Shown in pieces: positions 1 to 5,376 of a stretch of DNA of 8,022 bases (the stretch's first letter is position 1; each line of letters starts with the position of its first letter). The translations under genes were made by a program, and so were the position numbers. The notes under the pieces were generated by a model. The model searched no databases. It was not told where the DNA came from and worked only from the letters and a program-made list of their open reading frames with translations. Origin of the DNA: an uncultured Collinsella sp. GTDB taxonomy: Bacteria; Actinomycetota; Coriobacteriia; Coriobacteriales; Coriobacteriaceae. The stretch lies in NCBI GenBank assembly GCA_902493835.1, contig CABURG010000076.1:1-8022 (forward strand). Direction: 5' to 3'.

Positions 1-346
1 TCTTCTTGATCTTGACGTCGCCGGGGAGCACAGCGCCGATCATGGCCGTGACGATGTGGTCGCCGGCCTCGAAGTTCTGCGCGCCGCAGACGATCTGCAG
101 CGGAGCGGGATTGCCGTCGGCGTCGAGATTCTTGTCGCCCACATCGACCGAGCACACATACATGTGGTCGCTATCGGGGTGCGGGGTCTTGGTGAGCACC
201 TTGGCGGTCACCACGTGGTCGAAGGACTCGCCCACGGTGTCGATCGCCTCGACCTCGGTGCCGGTACGGATATATTCGTCCGAAAGGGTCTTGGGATCCT
301 CCGGAATATCGATCATGGTCTTGAGCCAGTCGTAAGAAACACGCAT
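1..346 (-). CDS. pheT: Phenylalanine--tRNA ligase beta subunit, N-terminal part (partial)
   Basis: PheT is the beta subunit of the cytoplasmic (alpha-beta)2 phenylalanyl-tRNA synthetase, which attaches Phe to tRNA-Phe; beta supplies tRNA binding and editing. The gene starts with ATG at 346 and runs off the left edge, leaving 115 codons. The start MRVSYDWLKTMIDIP is typical of the family. It is followed by a tRNA-binding OB-fold (EMAP-like) domain: HPDSDHMYVCSVDVG at about residues 56-70 and IVCGAQN at 85-91 match its conserved signatures. A strong ribosome binding site, AAGGAG (358 to 353), sits 6 nt before the ATG. The gene lies downstream of pheS on the same strand, the usual pheST order, though the 184-bp gap is long. 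Editing and B5 domains lie outside the window. Family assignment is secure; the C-terminal extent cannot be seen. Confidence 0.95.
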   Translation of the reverse strand, partial: MRVSYDWLKTMIDIPEDPKTLSDEYIRTGTEVEAIDTVGESFDHVVTAKVLTKTPHPDSDHMYVCSVDVGDKNLDADGNPAPLQIVCGAQNFEAGDHIVTAMIGAVLPGDVKIKK

Positions 347-530
347 CTAGCTCTCCTTTCATACTGAAAGCCTGCGAAGAGATGCAGGTGGAAACTTCAA
401 CTCTGTGAACATTCCTTACAAAGCGAGGGTTGTCCAAGTGCGGCAGATCGGCCCGAAAGAGGAGCGCCGCGTACTTTGGTACGCAAGCGACGAATGAGCG
501 CCGAGGTGCCGTGCTTGGGCAAGCCGCAGC
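347..530 (-). other. pheS-pheT intergenic spacer with hairpins
   Basis: This spacer of 184 bp separates pheS from pheT, which in many bacteria are only a few bases apart. I see no gene and no U-tract terminator in it, so pheT is probably read through from the pheS promoter. It contains a perfect hairpin GCGTAC-tttg-GTACGC (469-484) flanked by a direct repeat of GAGCGCCG (462-469 and 496-503). Nearer pheT are two abutting hairpins, CCTGC/GCAGG (371-375 with 384-388) and CTTTC/GAAAG (356-360 with 366-370). The second overlaps the pheT ribosome binding site. A role in mRNA processing or translation is inference only. Confidence 0.6.
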
Positions 531-1607
531 CTAGAACTGATTCAGAAAACGCATATCGCCCGTCATGAGCGTTCTGAGGTCCGGCAGATCGTAGCGCAGT
601 GCCGCGACGCGCTCGGCGCCAATACCAAAGGCGAAGCCGGTGTACTTCTCGGGGTCGATGCCGCAGTTGATCAGGACGTTGGGGTCGACCATGCCGCAGC
701 CCAGAATCTCGATCCAGCCGCTGTGCTTGCAGAAGTTGCAGCCCTTGCCGCCGCACACGTGGCAGCTCACGTCCACCTCGCAGGAAGGCTCGGTGAAGGG
801 GAAGAAGTGCGGGCGATAGCGCGTCTTGCGGTCCTCGCCAAACATGCACTTAACAAAGTAGTCGAGCGTGCCCTTAAGATCGCCAAAGGTGATACCCTCG
901 TCGACGACCAGGCCCTCGATCTGGTTGAACTGCGGCAGGTGGCAGGCGTCGGCCGTGTCGGGACGGTAGACGGTGCCCGGGCAGATCATGTAGATGGGCG
1001 GCTTCTGCGACTCCATGGTGTGGATCTGCACGCCCGAGGTCTGGGTGCGCAGCAGCACGTCGGACTCGCCGTGAGCGTGAGCCTCGGGATGCGCGACGCT
1101 GCCGGGGTTGTTGTCGACCACATAGAACGTGTCGCGAGCCGAGCGGCTCGGATGATCCATGGGCGCGTTGAGCGCGGTGAAGTTGTAGTAGGAGGTATCG
1201 ACCATGGGGCCGGACTCGACGGTGTAGCCGATGCCGCAGAAGATGTCCTCGGCCTCCTCGATGATCTGCTTGATCAGGTGCTGGTGACCGATCTGCGGAC
1301 GGATGCCCGGCAGCGTGATGTCGACGGCCTCGTGCTCGAGTGCGTGCTTGAGGGCGGCGGCCTTCATCTCGGTGGTGCGCTCGTCGAGCATGCCCTCGAT
1401 CAGCTGGCGCATCTCGTTGGCGCGTTTGCCCATCATGGGACGATCCTCGGGAGCGAGCTTGCCCATCATGCGCATCAGGCCGGTGATACGGCCTTTGCGG
1501 CCGAGCAGCTCAACGCGCGCGGCCTCGAGCTTGGCGGCGTCGTCAGCGCTAGTGACGAGCTCCTTGGCCTCTTCCTCGAGTTTGACCAGATCATCAATCA
1601 GACTCAT
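531..1607 (-). CDS. pheS: Phenylalanine--tRNA ligase alpha subunit
   Basis: PheS is the catalytic alpha subunit of phenylalanyl-tRNA synthetase, forming Phe-AMP and charging tRNA-Phe in the cytoplasm. The 358-residue product is near the usual 330-350. The first 90 residues form the predicted coiled-coil tRNA-binding arm (MSLIDDLVKLEEEAK onward). The class II catalytic domain follows: HPSRSARDTFYV (152-163), RTQTSGVQIHTM (187-198), motif 2 around GTVYRPDTADACHLPQFNQ (211-229), FFPFTEPSCEVDV (268-280) and motif 3 FGIGAERVAALRYDLPDLR (327-345). A CxxC-x4-CxxC cluster (C282, C285, C290, C293) resembles the zinc-ribbon-like insert seen in many bacterial PheS. The start at 1607 is preferred because homology begins at MSLIDDL and an AAAGGGAA ribosome binding site (1618 to 1611) precedes it. 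An upstream in-frame ATG at 1790 lies inside the T-box and would add 61 unrelated residues. Expression is expected to depend on the upstream T-box. Confidence 0.97.
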   Translation of the reverse strand: MSLIDDLVKLEEEAKELVTSADDAAKLEAARVELLGRKGRITGLMRMMGKLAPEDRPMMGKRANEMRQLIEGMLDERTTEMKAAALKHALEHEAVDITLPGIRPQIGHQHLIKQIIEEAEDIFCGIGYTVESGPMVDTSYYNFTALNAPMDHPSRSARDTFYVVDNNPGSVAHPEAHAHGESDVLLRTQTSGVQIHTMESQKPPIYMICPGTVYRPDTADACHLPQFNQIEGLVVDEGITFGDLKGTLDYFVKCMFGEDRKTRYRPHFFPFTEPSCEVDVSCHVCGGKGCNFCKHSGWIEILGCGMVDPNVLINCGIDPEKYTGFAFGIGAERVAALRYDLPDLRTLMTGDMRFLNQF

Positions 1608-1626
1608 GTCTTCCCTTTCGTCTCTC

Positions 1627-1676
1627 GCACATCCGCGCTCCGGGACGGCTGACGCCGCCCGATGTTGCGGATGCGC
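1627..1676 (-). other. Stem-loop in the pheS leader between terminator and start codon
   Basis: In the pheS mRNA, the bases of 1667-1676 pair with 1627-1636 over 10 positions, including one G-U pair. Inside this, 1654-1660 pairs with 1643-1649 over 7 positions around a GUCA loop. The structure starts 16 nt after the T-box terminator U-run and ends 8 nt before the ribosome binding site. It would exist only in read-through transcripts. Its role, if any, is unknown; the pairing itself is read directly from the sequence. Confidence 0.5.
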
Positions 1677-1692
1677 GGCCCGGTTCGGTAAC

Positions 1693-1734
1693 AAAAAAAC
1701 CGCCCTCGGGCATGTACATTGCCCAAGGACGGTT
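1693..1734 (-). terminator. T-box intrinsic terminator before pheS
   Basis: On the minus strand AACCGTCCTTGGGCA (1734 to 1720) pairs with TGCCCGAGGGCGGTT (1712 to 1698) over all 15 positions, two of them G-U. The loop has 7 nt and a run of seven T residues (1699 to 1693) ends the structure. This is the off state of the T-box: uncharged tRNA-Phe would favour the competing antiterminator and let transcription reach pheS. Confidence 0.93.
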
Positions 1735-1978
1735 GAATTCCGCGGTACCACCTTGTTTGACCCGGCGGATGTCTGGCCCGCCGCGCCCACTCTGTGCCTC
1801 TTGTCGCGAGGCTCACGGCTTCCCTACTGGGACTTTGCTGCCACTGGCCGCGTGCCCGTTGAGGTCGCTGCTCGGGAGTGAACGCTTGGCCCTTGCCACC
1901 GCAGGAAGGCTTGCAGCCCATGACCTTCCCTCTCTTGCCGGCGACGCGGCGGGCAAAACCCTCTCCGTCAACGCATTG
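1693..1978 (-). promoter_or_regulatory. tRNA-Phe T-box riboswitch (leader of pheST)
   Basis: T-box leaders bind a cognate tRNA, sense its uncharged 3' end and then allow transcription of an aminoacyl-tRNA synthetase operon. On the minus strand the conserved T-box AAGGTGGTACCGCGG lies at 1754 to 1740. Its AAGG and GCG can pair with CGTCCTT (1731 to 1725), leaving UGGUACC as the bulge that binds the tRNA acceptor end. The same CGTCCTT is also part of the terminator's 5' arm, so the two folds exclude each other. In the 3' strand of Stem I the triplet UUC (1882 to 1880), followed by A, is the likely specifier codon and matches Phe, as expected upstream of pheS. A GGAAGG/CCUUCC stem (1924-1929 with 1904-1909) forms the distal arm of Stem I, and a Stem III hairpin pairs 1763-1768 with 1778-1783. 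The 5' boundary is estimated from the promoter. Confidence 0.94.
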
Positions 1979-1984
1979 GGTTAT

Positions 1985-1993
1985 AGGATAACA
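1985..1993 (-). promoter_or_regulatory. Probable extended -10 promoter of the pheST leader
   Basis: The minus strand reads TGT-TATCCT (1993 to 1985), an extended -10 element with TG one base upstream of a hexamer related to TATAAT. An overlapping alternative hexamer TATAAC lies at 1985 to 1980. No good -35 hexamer is seen 16-18 nt upstream, which is tolerable for an extended -10 promoter. The inferred start near 1978 would put transcription just ahead of T-box Stem I. Position is inferred from motif and context only. Confidence 0.5.
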
Positions 1994-2111
1994 CATTTCG
2001 CGAGCGCATCGCCGCGTTCCGTTTTGTTCGCGCTGGGTACAAGGCAGGTAGCTGTGCAAACTGGCCGCGCACCCGCCTGCGGCGCTCGGCCTGCAAGATT
2101 AAGGATACGGT

Positions 2112-3695
2112 ATGGGAAAGAAACTCGATAAGAAGGCCAAGTCCGCCGTGGCAAAGGCCGCCAAGGGCGTCAAGGCCGCTAAAGTCGACAAGGCCGTCAA
2201 AAAGTTCCGCAAACTCGAGGGCAAGCTGTGGACTCGCGAGTACCTGCTCAAGATTGCCGAGTTCGATGGAGCGACGATTGCTCCTGCCAACGGCGCTGCC
2301 GCCCGTGCCGACGCCATGGGCACGCTTGCCGGCGAGCATCACAAGCTGCTGACCAGCGAGAAGTCCGTTGAGCTCGTACGCTCGTTAGCGCGCGAGACGG
2401 TTGCAGGCGGACACGTAGACGACCCGCAGCTGCTCGACGAGATCCGTGTGCTCGGCCGCGACCAGCGCGAGGCAAGCGCTATTCCTACCGAGGAGGCCGA
2501 GGCCTGGACCAGGCTCACCTGCGAGGCCGACGCCGTGTGGCACAAGGCCAAGACGGCCAACGACTGGGCGAGCTTTGAGCCCTATGTGGATAGAATCGTC
2601 GCCCAACTTAAGCATCAGGCCGAACTCATGGACCCCAAGCGCGACCCATACGACGTTTGGCTCGACCAGTACGAGCGCGGCCTTTCCGCCAAGAGCTTCG
2701 ACGCGTTTTGTGACGAGGTCAAGGCCACGGTCGTGCCGCTCGTGCACGCCATCGGCGAGCGCGGCCAGCAGCCGAGTGCCGACTTTTTGCACGCCCACGT
2801 ACCCGAGGCTGCCCAGCGTGCCATGAGCTTCGACCTGATGAAGCTCGTCGGCCTGAACCTGGACGACACCACGCTTGCCTTTACCGAGCACCCGTTTAGC
2901 GAGGGCTTTGCCGTGGGTGACGCGCGCATCGCGACACACATCTACGAGGACGATTGCATCTCCAACGTCTACAGCATCATCCACGAGGCGGGGCACACTA
3001 TGTACGAGCTGGGCGTCAATCCCGCCTATGCGCGCACCTGCCTGGAGGGCGGCACCTCCATGGGCATCCACGAGAGCCAGAGCCGCTTCTTTGAGAACAC
3101 CGTGGGCCGCAGCCGTGCCTTTATGGGACCGCTGCTCGAGGTGCTGCGCCGCCACGCACCCGAGGTCTACGGCGACGTCGACGAGGACACGCTCTACCAC
3201 GCCGTGAACATCGCGCAGCCTTCGCTGATCCGCACCGAGGCCGACGAGCTCACCTATCCGCTGCACGTTATGGTGCGCTACGAGATCGAGCGCATGCTGT
3301 TTGCCGGCGAGGCCACGGCCAAGGACATCCCCGCGCTTTGGAATCGCTTTGTGGATGAGTACCTGGGCATTCCCGTTCCCGACGACACGCACGGCTGTCT
3401 ACAGGATACGCACTGGAGCGGCGGCTCGTTTGGCTACTTCCCCACGTATGCGCTGGGCAGTGCCTACGATGCCATGTTTGTGCCGGCCATGTGTCGCGAC
3501 GGTGTCGACCTCAACGGCGCCTGCGCGAGCGGCGACCTGACACCCGTCCGCGCCTGGCTGGGCGAGCACATTTGGCAGTGGGGCCGCGCCAAGGACGCGC
3601 CGGAGCTCATCAAGGGCGCGTGCGGCATGGCGTTCGATGCCCGCTACTACTGCAGCTACCTGCAGGACAAGTTCACCACGCTCTACGAGCTGTAA
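2112..3695 (+). CDS. M32 family zinc metallocarboxypeptidase
   Basis: This is a cytoplasmic carboxypeptidase of the Taq/Pfu type (peptidase family M32), which removes single amino acids from peptide C-termini. Family motifs appear in order: HPF (260-262), DARIAT (270-275), the zinc motif HEAGH (291-295; ligands H291 and H295, catalytic E292), HESQS (320-324, with E321 as likely third zinc ligand), IRTEADEL (373-380) and GCLQDTHWSGGSFGYFPTYALG (428-449). The product has 527 residues against about 500 usual. The excess is mostly an N-terminal K/A-rich tail, with 14 lysines in the first 38 residues. The ATG at 2112 follows TAAGGA (2100-2105) by 6 nt; the next Met (residue 69) would cut into the conserved domain, so the long start is preferred. 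It is divergent from the pheS leader, convergent with glmM, and appears monocistronic. There is no signal peptide. The tail's role is unknown. Confidence 0.96.
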   Translation: MGKKLDKKAKSAVAKAAKGVKAAKVDKAVKKFRKLEGKLWTREYLLKIAEFDGATIAPANGAAARADAMGTLAGEHHKLLTSEKSVELVRSLARETVAGGHVDDPQLLDEIRVLGRDQREASAIPTEEAEAWTRLTCEADAVWHKAKTANDWASFEPYVDRIVAQLKHQAELMDPKRDPYDVWLDQYERGLSAKSFDAFCDEVKATVVPLVHAIGERGQQPSADFLHAHVPEAAQRAMSFDLMKLVGLNLDDTTLAFTEHPFSEGFAVGDARIATHIYEDDCISNVYSIIHEAGHTMYELGVNPAYARTCLEGGTSMGIHESQSRFFENTVGRSRAFMGPLLEVLRRHAPEVYGDVDEDTLYHAVNIAQPSLIRTEADELTYPLHVMVRYEIERMLFAGEATAKDIPALWNRFVDEYLGIPVPDDTHGCLQDTHWSGGSFGYFPTYALGSAYDAMFVPAMCRDGVDLNGACASGDLTPVRAWLGEHIWQWGRAKDAPELIKGACGMAFDARYYCSYLQDKFTTLYEL

Positions 3696-3717
3696 GGCAT
3701 AACCGACACGCCAACGC

Positions 3718-3759
3718 AAAGGGGACGCCGCGAAACCAATCCGCAGCGTCCCCTTTTTT
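3718..3759 (+). terminator. Intrinsic terminator after the M32 peptidase gene
   Basis: AAAGGGGACGC (3718-3728) pairs perfectly with GCGTCCCCTTT (3746-3756). After one mismatch the stem continues with GCG/CGC (3730-3732 with 3742-3744), leaving a loop of 9 nt. A run of six T residues (3754-3759) follows. It begins 22 bp after the peptidase stop codon and points in the same direction. Confidence 0.92.
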
Positions 3760-3761
3760 CA

Positions 3762-3788
3762 CCCAATAACTAGGTACCCAATGACTAG
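3762..3788. repeat. Short imperfect direct repeat
   Basis: CCCAATAACTAG (3762-3773) is followed at a 15-bp period by CCCAATGACTAG (3777-3788), identical in 11 of 12 positions. It lies directly after the peptidase terminator and before the nested inverted repeat. It may be the trace of a small local duplication; no function is apparent. Confidence 0.5.
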
Positions 3789-3822
3789 TTCGTTGACGCT
3801 AATGTCTTGGCAACGTCAGCGA

Positions 3823-3921
3823 AAACGGCCCCAAGCGAGCGAGGTGACGTGAAATGAAAGGGCGCTCACCTTCTGGTCGCGCCCTTGAAATTGAACGTCA
3901 GATTGCCGCTTGGGGCCGTTT
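3823..3921. repeat. Nested inverted-repeat element in the convergent intergenic region
   Basis: Three nested stems are visible. The outer one pairs AAACGGCCCCAAGCG (3823-3837) with CGCTTGGGGCCGTTT (3907-3921), 15 of 15 bp. The middle one pairs TGACGT (3845-3850) with ACGTCA (3895-3900). The inner one pairs AAGGGCGC (3858-3865) with GCGCCCTT (3879-3886) around a 13-nt loop that can form a further 3 bp. The element is 99 bp and lies between the convergent ends of the M32 gene and glmM. On the minus strand the outer stem is followed by TTTT, so it could act as a weak or bidirectional terminator. Its length and layering also suit a small palindromic mobile repeat (MITE or REP-like) or a structured RNA. 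The stems are seen directly; the function is not. Confidence 0.75.
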
Positions 3922-3936
3922 GCAGCGTCGAGCAGC

Positions 3937-3960
3937 TACGCGGTTTGGTAAAACCGCGTA
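3937..3960 (-). other. Perfect hairpin abutting the glmM stop codon
   Basis: TACGCGGTTT (3937-3946) and AAACCGCGTA (3951-3960) form a perfect 10-bp stem with a 4-nt loop, beginning one base after the glmM TAG stop (3964 to 3962). There is no U-run after it on the minus strand, so it is not a classical intrinsic terminator by itself. It may protect the 3' end of the glmM mRNA or work with the nested inverted repeat further downstream. Confidence 0.6.
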
Positions 3961-3961
3961 A

Positions 3962-5293
3962 CTAAAGAGCCTCGAGCGCGTTGGCGATGCGCTTCATGGC
4001 GGCATCGGCGGATGCTTGGTCGGGCGCCTCGGCCAGCACGCGGATAACCGACTCGGTTCCGCTCTTGCGCACGAGCACGCGGCCCTCGCCTGCCAGCGCA
4101 GCCTCGGCCTCGGCGATGGCGTTCTGCACGCCCATGTTCTCGAGCGCGGCGTCCTTGTCCGCCACGTGCACGGCCACCTGCGCCTGCGGCAGCAGCATGC
4201 ACGGAGCCGTGAGCTGCGAGAGCGTCTCGCGCTCGGCACGAATCACTTCCATCACGCGCAGCGAGGTCATAATGCCGTCGCCCGTGCGCTCGATATCGCC
4301 AAAGATCGTATGGCCCGTCTGCTCGCCGCCCAGGCTGTAGCCGCCCTCGCGCATCTTGGCATACACGTGACGGTCGCCCACGCCGCTGGTCACGGCGCTC
4401 AGTCCGGCAAGCTCCAGCGACTTGAGCAGACCAAAGTTGCTGGCGATCGTCGGCACCACGGTACCGCCCGAGAGACGCCCGTGCTTGTTCAGATACACGC
4501 CGCACACGTACAGGATCTGGTCGCCGTCTACCACGCGACCGCGCTCATCCACGGCCAGGCAGCGGTCGGCATCGCCATCGTAGGCAAAACCCACGTCCAG
4601 GCCCTGCTCCACCACGTGGCGCTGCAGGCGCTCCATATGCGTGGAGCCGCAGTCGACATTGATGTTAAAGCCGTCGGGCGCGGCGTTGATCACGCGCACG
4701 TCGGCACCGAGCGCGTCAAACACCGGCTTGGCCACCGAGGAAGCCGAGCCGTTGGCGCAGTCGATACCGATCTTGACGCCCTGCAGCGAAAAGTTCGCAC
4801 TTGCAATGAGCGAAGCAATGTAGCGGTTGCGACCCTGCATGTAGTCCACCGTGGCGCCGATGTGGTTGCCCGTGGCCAGCGGCACCTCGCTCTTGCCATC
4901 GATATAGTCCTCGATGAGCTCCAGTACGTCCTCGTCCATCTTAAAGCCGTCGCTGCTGACGAGCTTAATGCCGTTATCGCAAAACGGGTTGTGGCTCGCG
5001 CTGATCATGATGCCGCAATCGAAGCAGCCTTCCACGGTCTGATGCGCTACGCCCGGCGTGGGGATCACGTGCAGCATATAGGCGTCCGCACCGCTCGCGA
5101 CCAGGCCGCTCACCAGCGCCGCCTCGAACATGTAGCTCGAACGACGCGTGTCCTTGCCCACGATCACGCGTGCCTTGCGCTCGCGGTTGGCACCGTAATA
5201 CCAGCCCACAAAACGGCCAATCTTATAAGCGTGCTCTACCGTCAGCCCAACGTTGGCCTCACCGCGAAAGCCGTCGGTGCCAAAGTACTTCAT
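3962..5293 (-). CDS. glmM: Phosphoglucosamine mutase
   Basis: GlmM converts glucosamine-6-phosphate to glucosamine-1-phosphate in the cytoplasm, the step before GlmU makes UDP-GlcNAc for peptidoglycan and other envelope polymers. The 443-residue product matches the usual length of about 445-450. It begins MKYFGTDGFRG, typical of the family. The active-site loop SASHNP lies at 98-103, with S100 the expected phosphoserine. The metal loop DGDADR is at 239-244 (D239, D241, D243). The sugar-specificity loop GGEQTGH is at 322-328, where T replaces the more usual S. The C-terminal phosphate-binding loop RKSGTESVIRV is at 409-419. These features separate GlmM from other alpha-D-phosphohexomutases with good confidence. 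The ATG at 5293 follows AAGGAG (5304 to 5299) by 5 nt. It lies 83 bp downstream of the DUF4012 gene on the same strand, with a strong hairpin between them. Confidence 0.96.
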   Translation of the reverse strand: MKYFGTDGFRGEANVGLTVEHAYKIGRFVGWYYGANRERKARVIVGKDTRRSSYMFEAALVSGLVASGADAYMLHVIPTPGVAHQTVEGCFDCGIMISASHNPFCDNGIKLVSSDGFKMDEDVLELIEDYIDGKSEVPLATGNHIGATVDYMQGRNRYIASLIASANFSLQGVKIGIDCANGSASSVAKPVFDALGADVRVINAAPDGFNINVDCGSTHMERLQRHVVEQGLDVGFAYDGDADRCLAVDERGRVVDGDQILYVCGVYLNKHGRLSGGTVVPTIASNFGLLKSLELAGLSAVTSGVGDRHVYAKMREGGYSLGGEQTGHTIFGDIERTGDGIMTSLRVMEVIRAERETLSQLTAPCMLLPQAQVAVHVADKDAALENMGVQNAIAEAEAALAGEGRVLVRKSGTESVIRVLAEAPDQASADAAMKRIANALEAL

Positions 5294-5312
5294 GCGCTCT
5301 CCTTACAAAATA

Positions 5313-5339
5313 GGGGCGAACAGATTGCCTGTCCGCCCC
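5313..5339 (-). terminator. Strong hairpin between the DUF4012 gene and glmM: terminator, attenuator or 5' stem-loop
   Basis: On the minus strand GGGGCGGACAG (5339 to 5329) pairs with CTGTTCGCCCC (5323 to 5313) over 11 positions with one G-U, around a 5-nt loop. It is followed by TATTTTG, a poor U-tract. The hairpin ends only 8 nt before the glmM ribosome binding site, leaving no room for a promoter after it. It therefore either ends DUF4012 transcription with read-through into glmM, or forms the 5' end of a glmM transcript started just upstream. The pairing is certain; the role is not. Confidence 0.6.
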
Positions 5340-5352
5340 AAAATGGTACTCG

Positions 5353-5358
5353 ATTATC
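5353..5358 (-). promoter_or_regulatory. Possible -10 element for glmM
   Basis: GATAAT (5358 to 5353) matches the TATAAT consensus in five of six positions. A start about 7 nt downstream would place the GC hairpin at 5339-5313 close to the very 5' end of the glmM mRNA. I find no convincing -35 hexamer 16-18 nt upstream, where the end of the DUF4012 gene lies, so the call is tentative. Confidence 0.3.
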
Positions 5359-5376
5359 TGCGCTACCAGAAAAACC

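Noticed and set aside
282..293. CxxC-x4-CxxC cluster in PheS (residue positions 282-293) as an unusual zinc insertion
   Set aside because: The same cysteine pattern (CGGKGC...C before the GWIEILG motif) is found in many bacterial PheS proteins, so it is normal for the family.
1608..1790. Upstream in-frame ATG at 1790 as the start of pheS
   Set aside because: It lies inside the T-box leader and upstream of the terminator, the extra 61 residues have no PheS homology, and a good ribosome binding site sits before the ATG at 1607.
2000..2100. A promoter for the M32 gene in the divergent region
   Set aside because: TTGTTC (2024-2029) and TACAAG (2038-2043) are weak candidates with the wrong spacing. 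No pair at 16-18 nt is convincing, so no promoter is called although one must exist nearby.
2385..3392. 335-codon minus-strand open frame opposite the M32 gene
   Set aside because: The plus strand here carries every conserved M32 motif. The antisense frame has biased composition and no recognisable domain.
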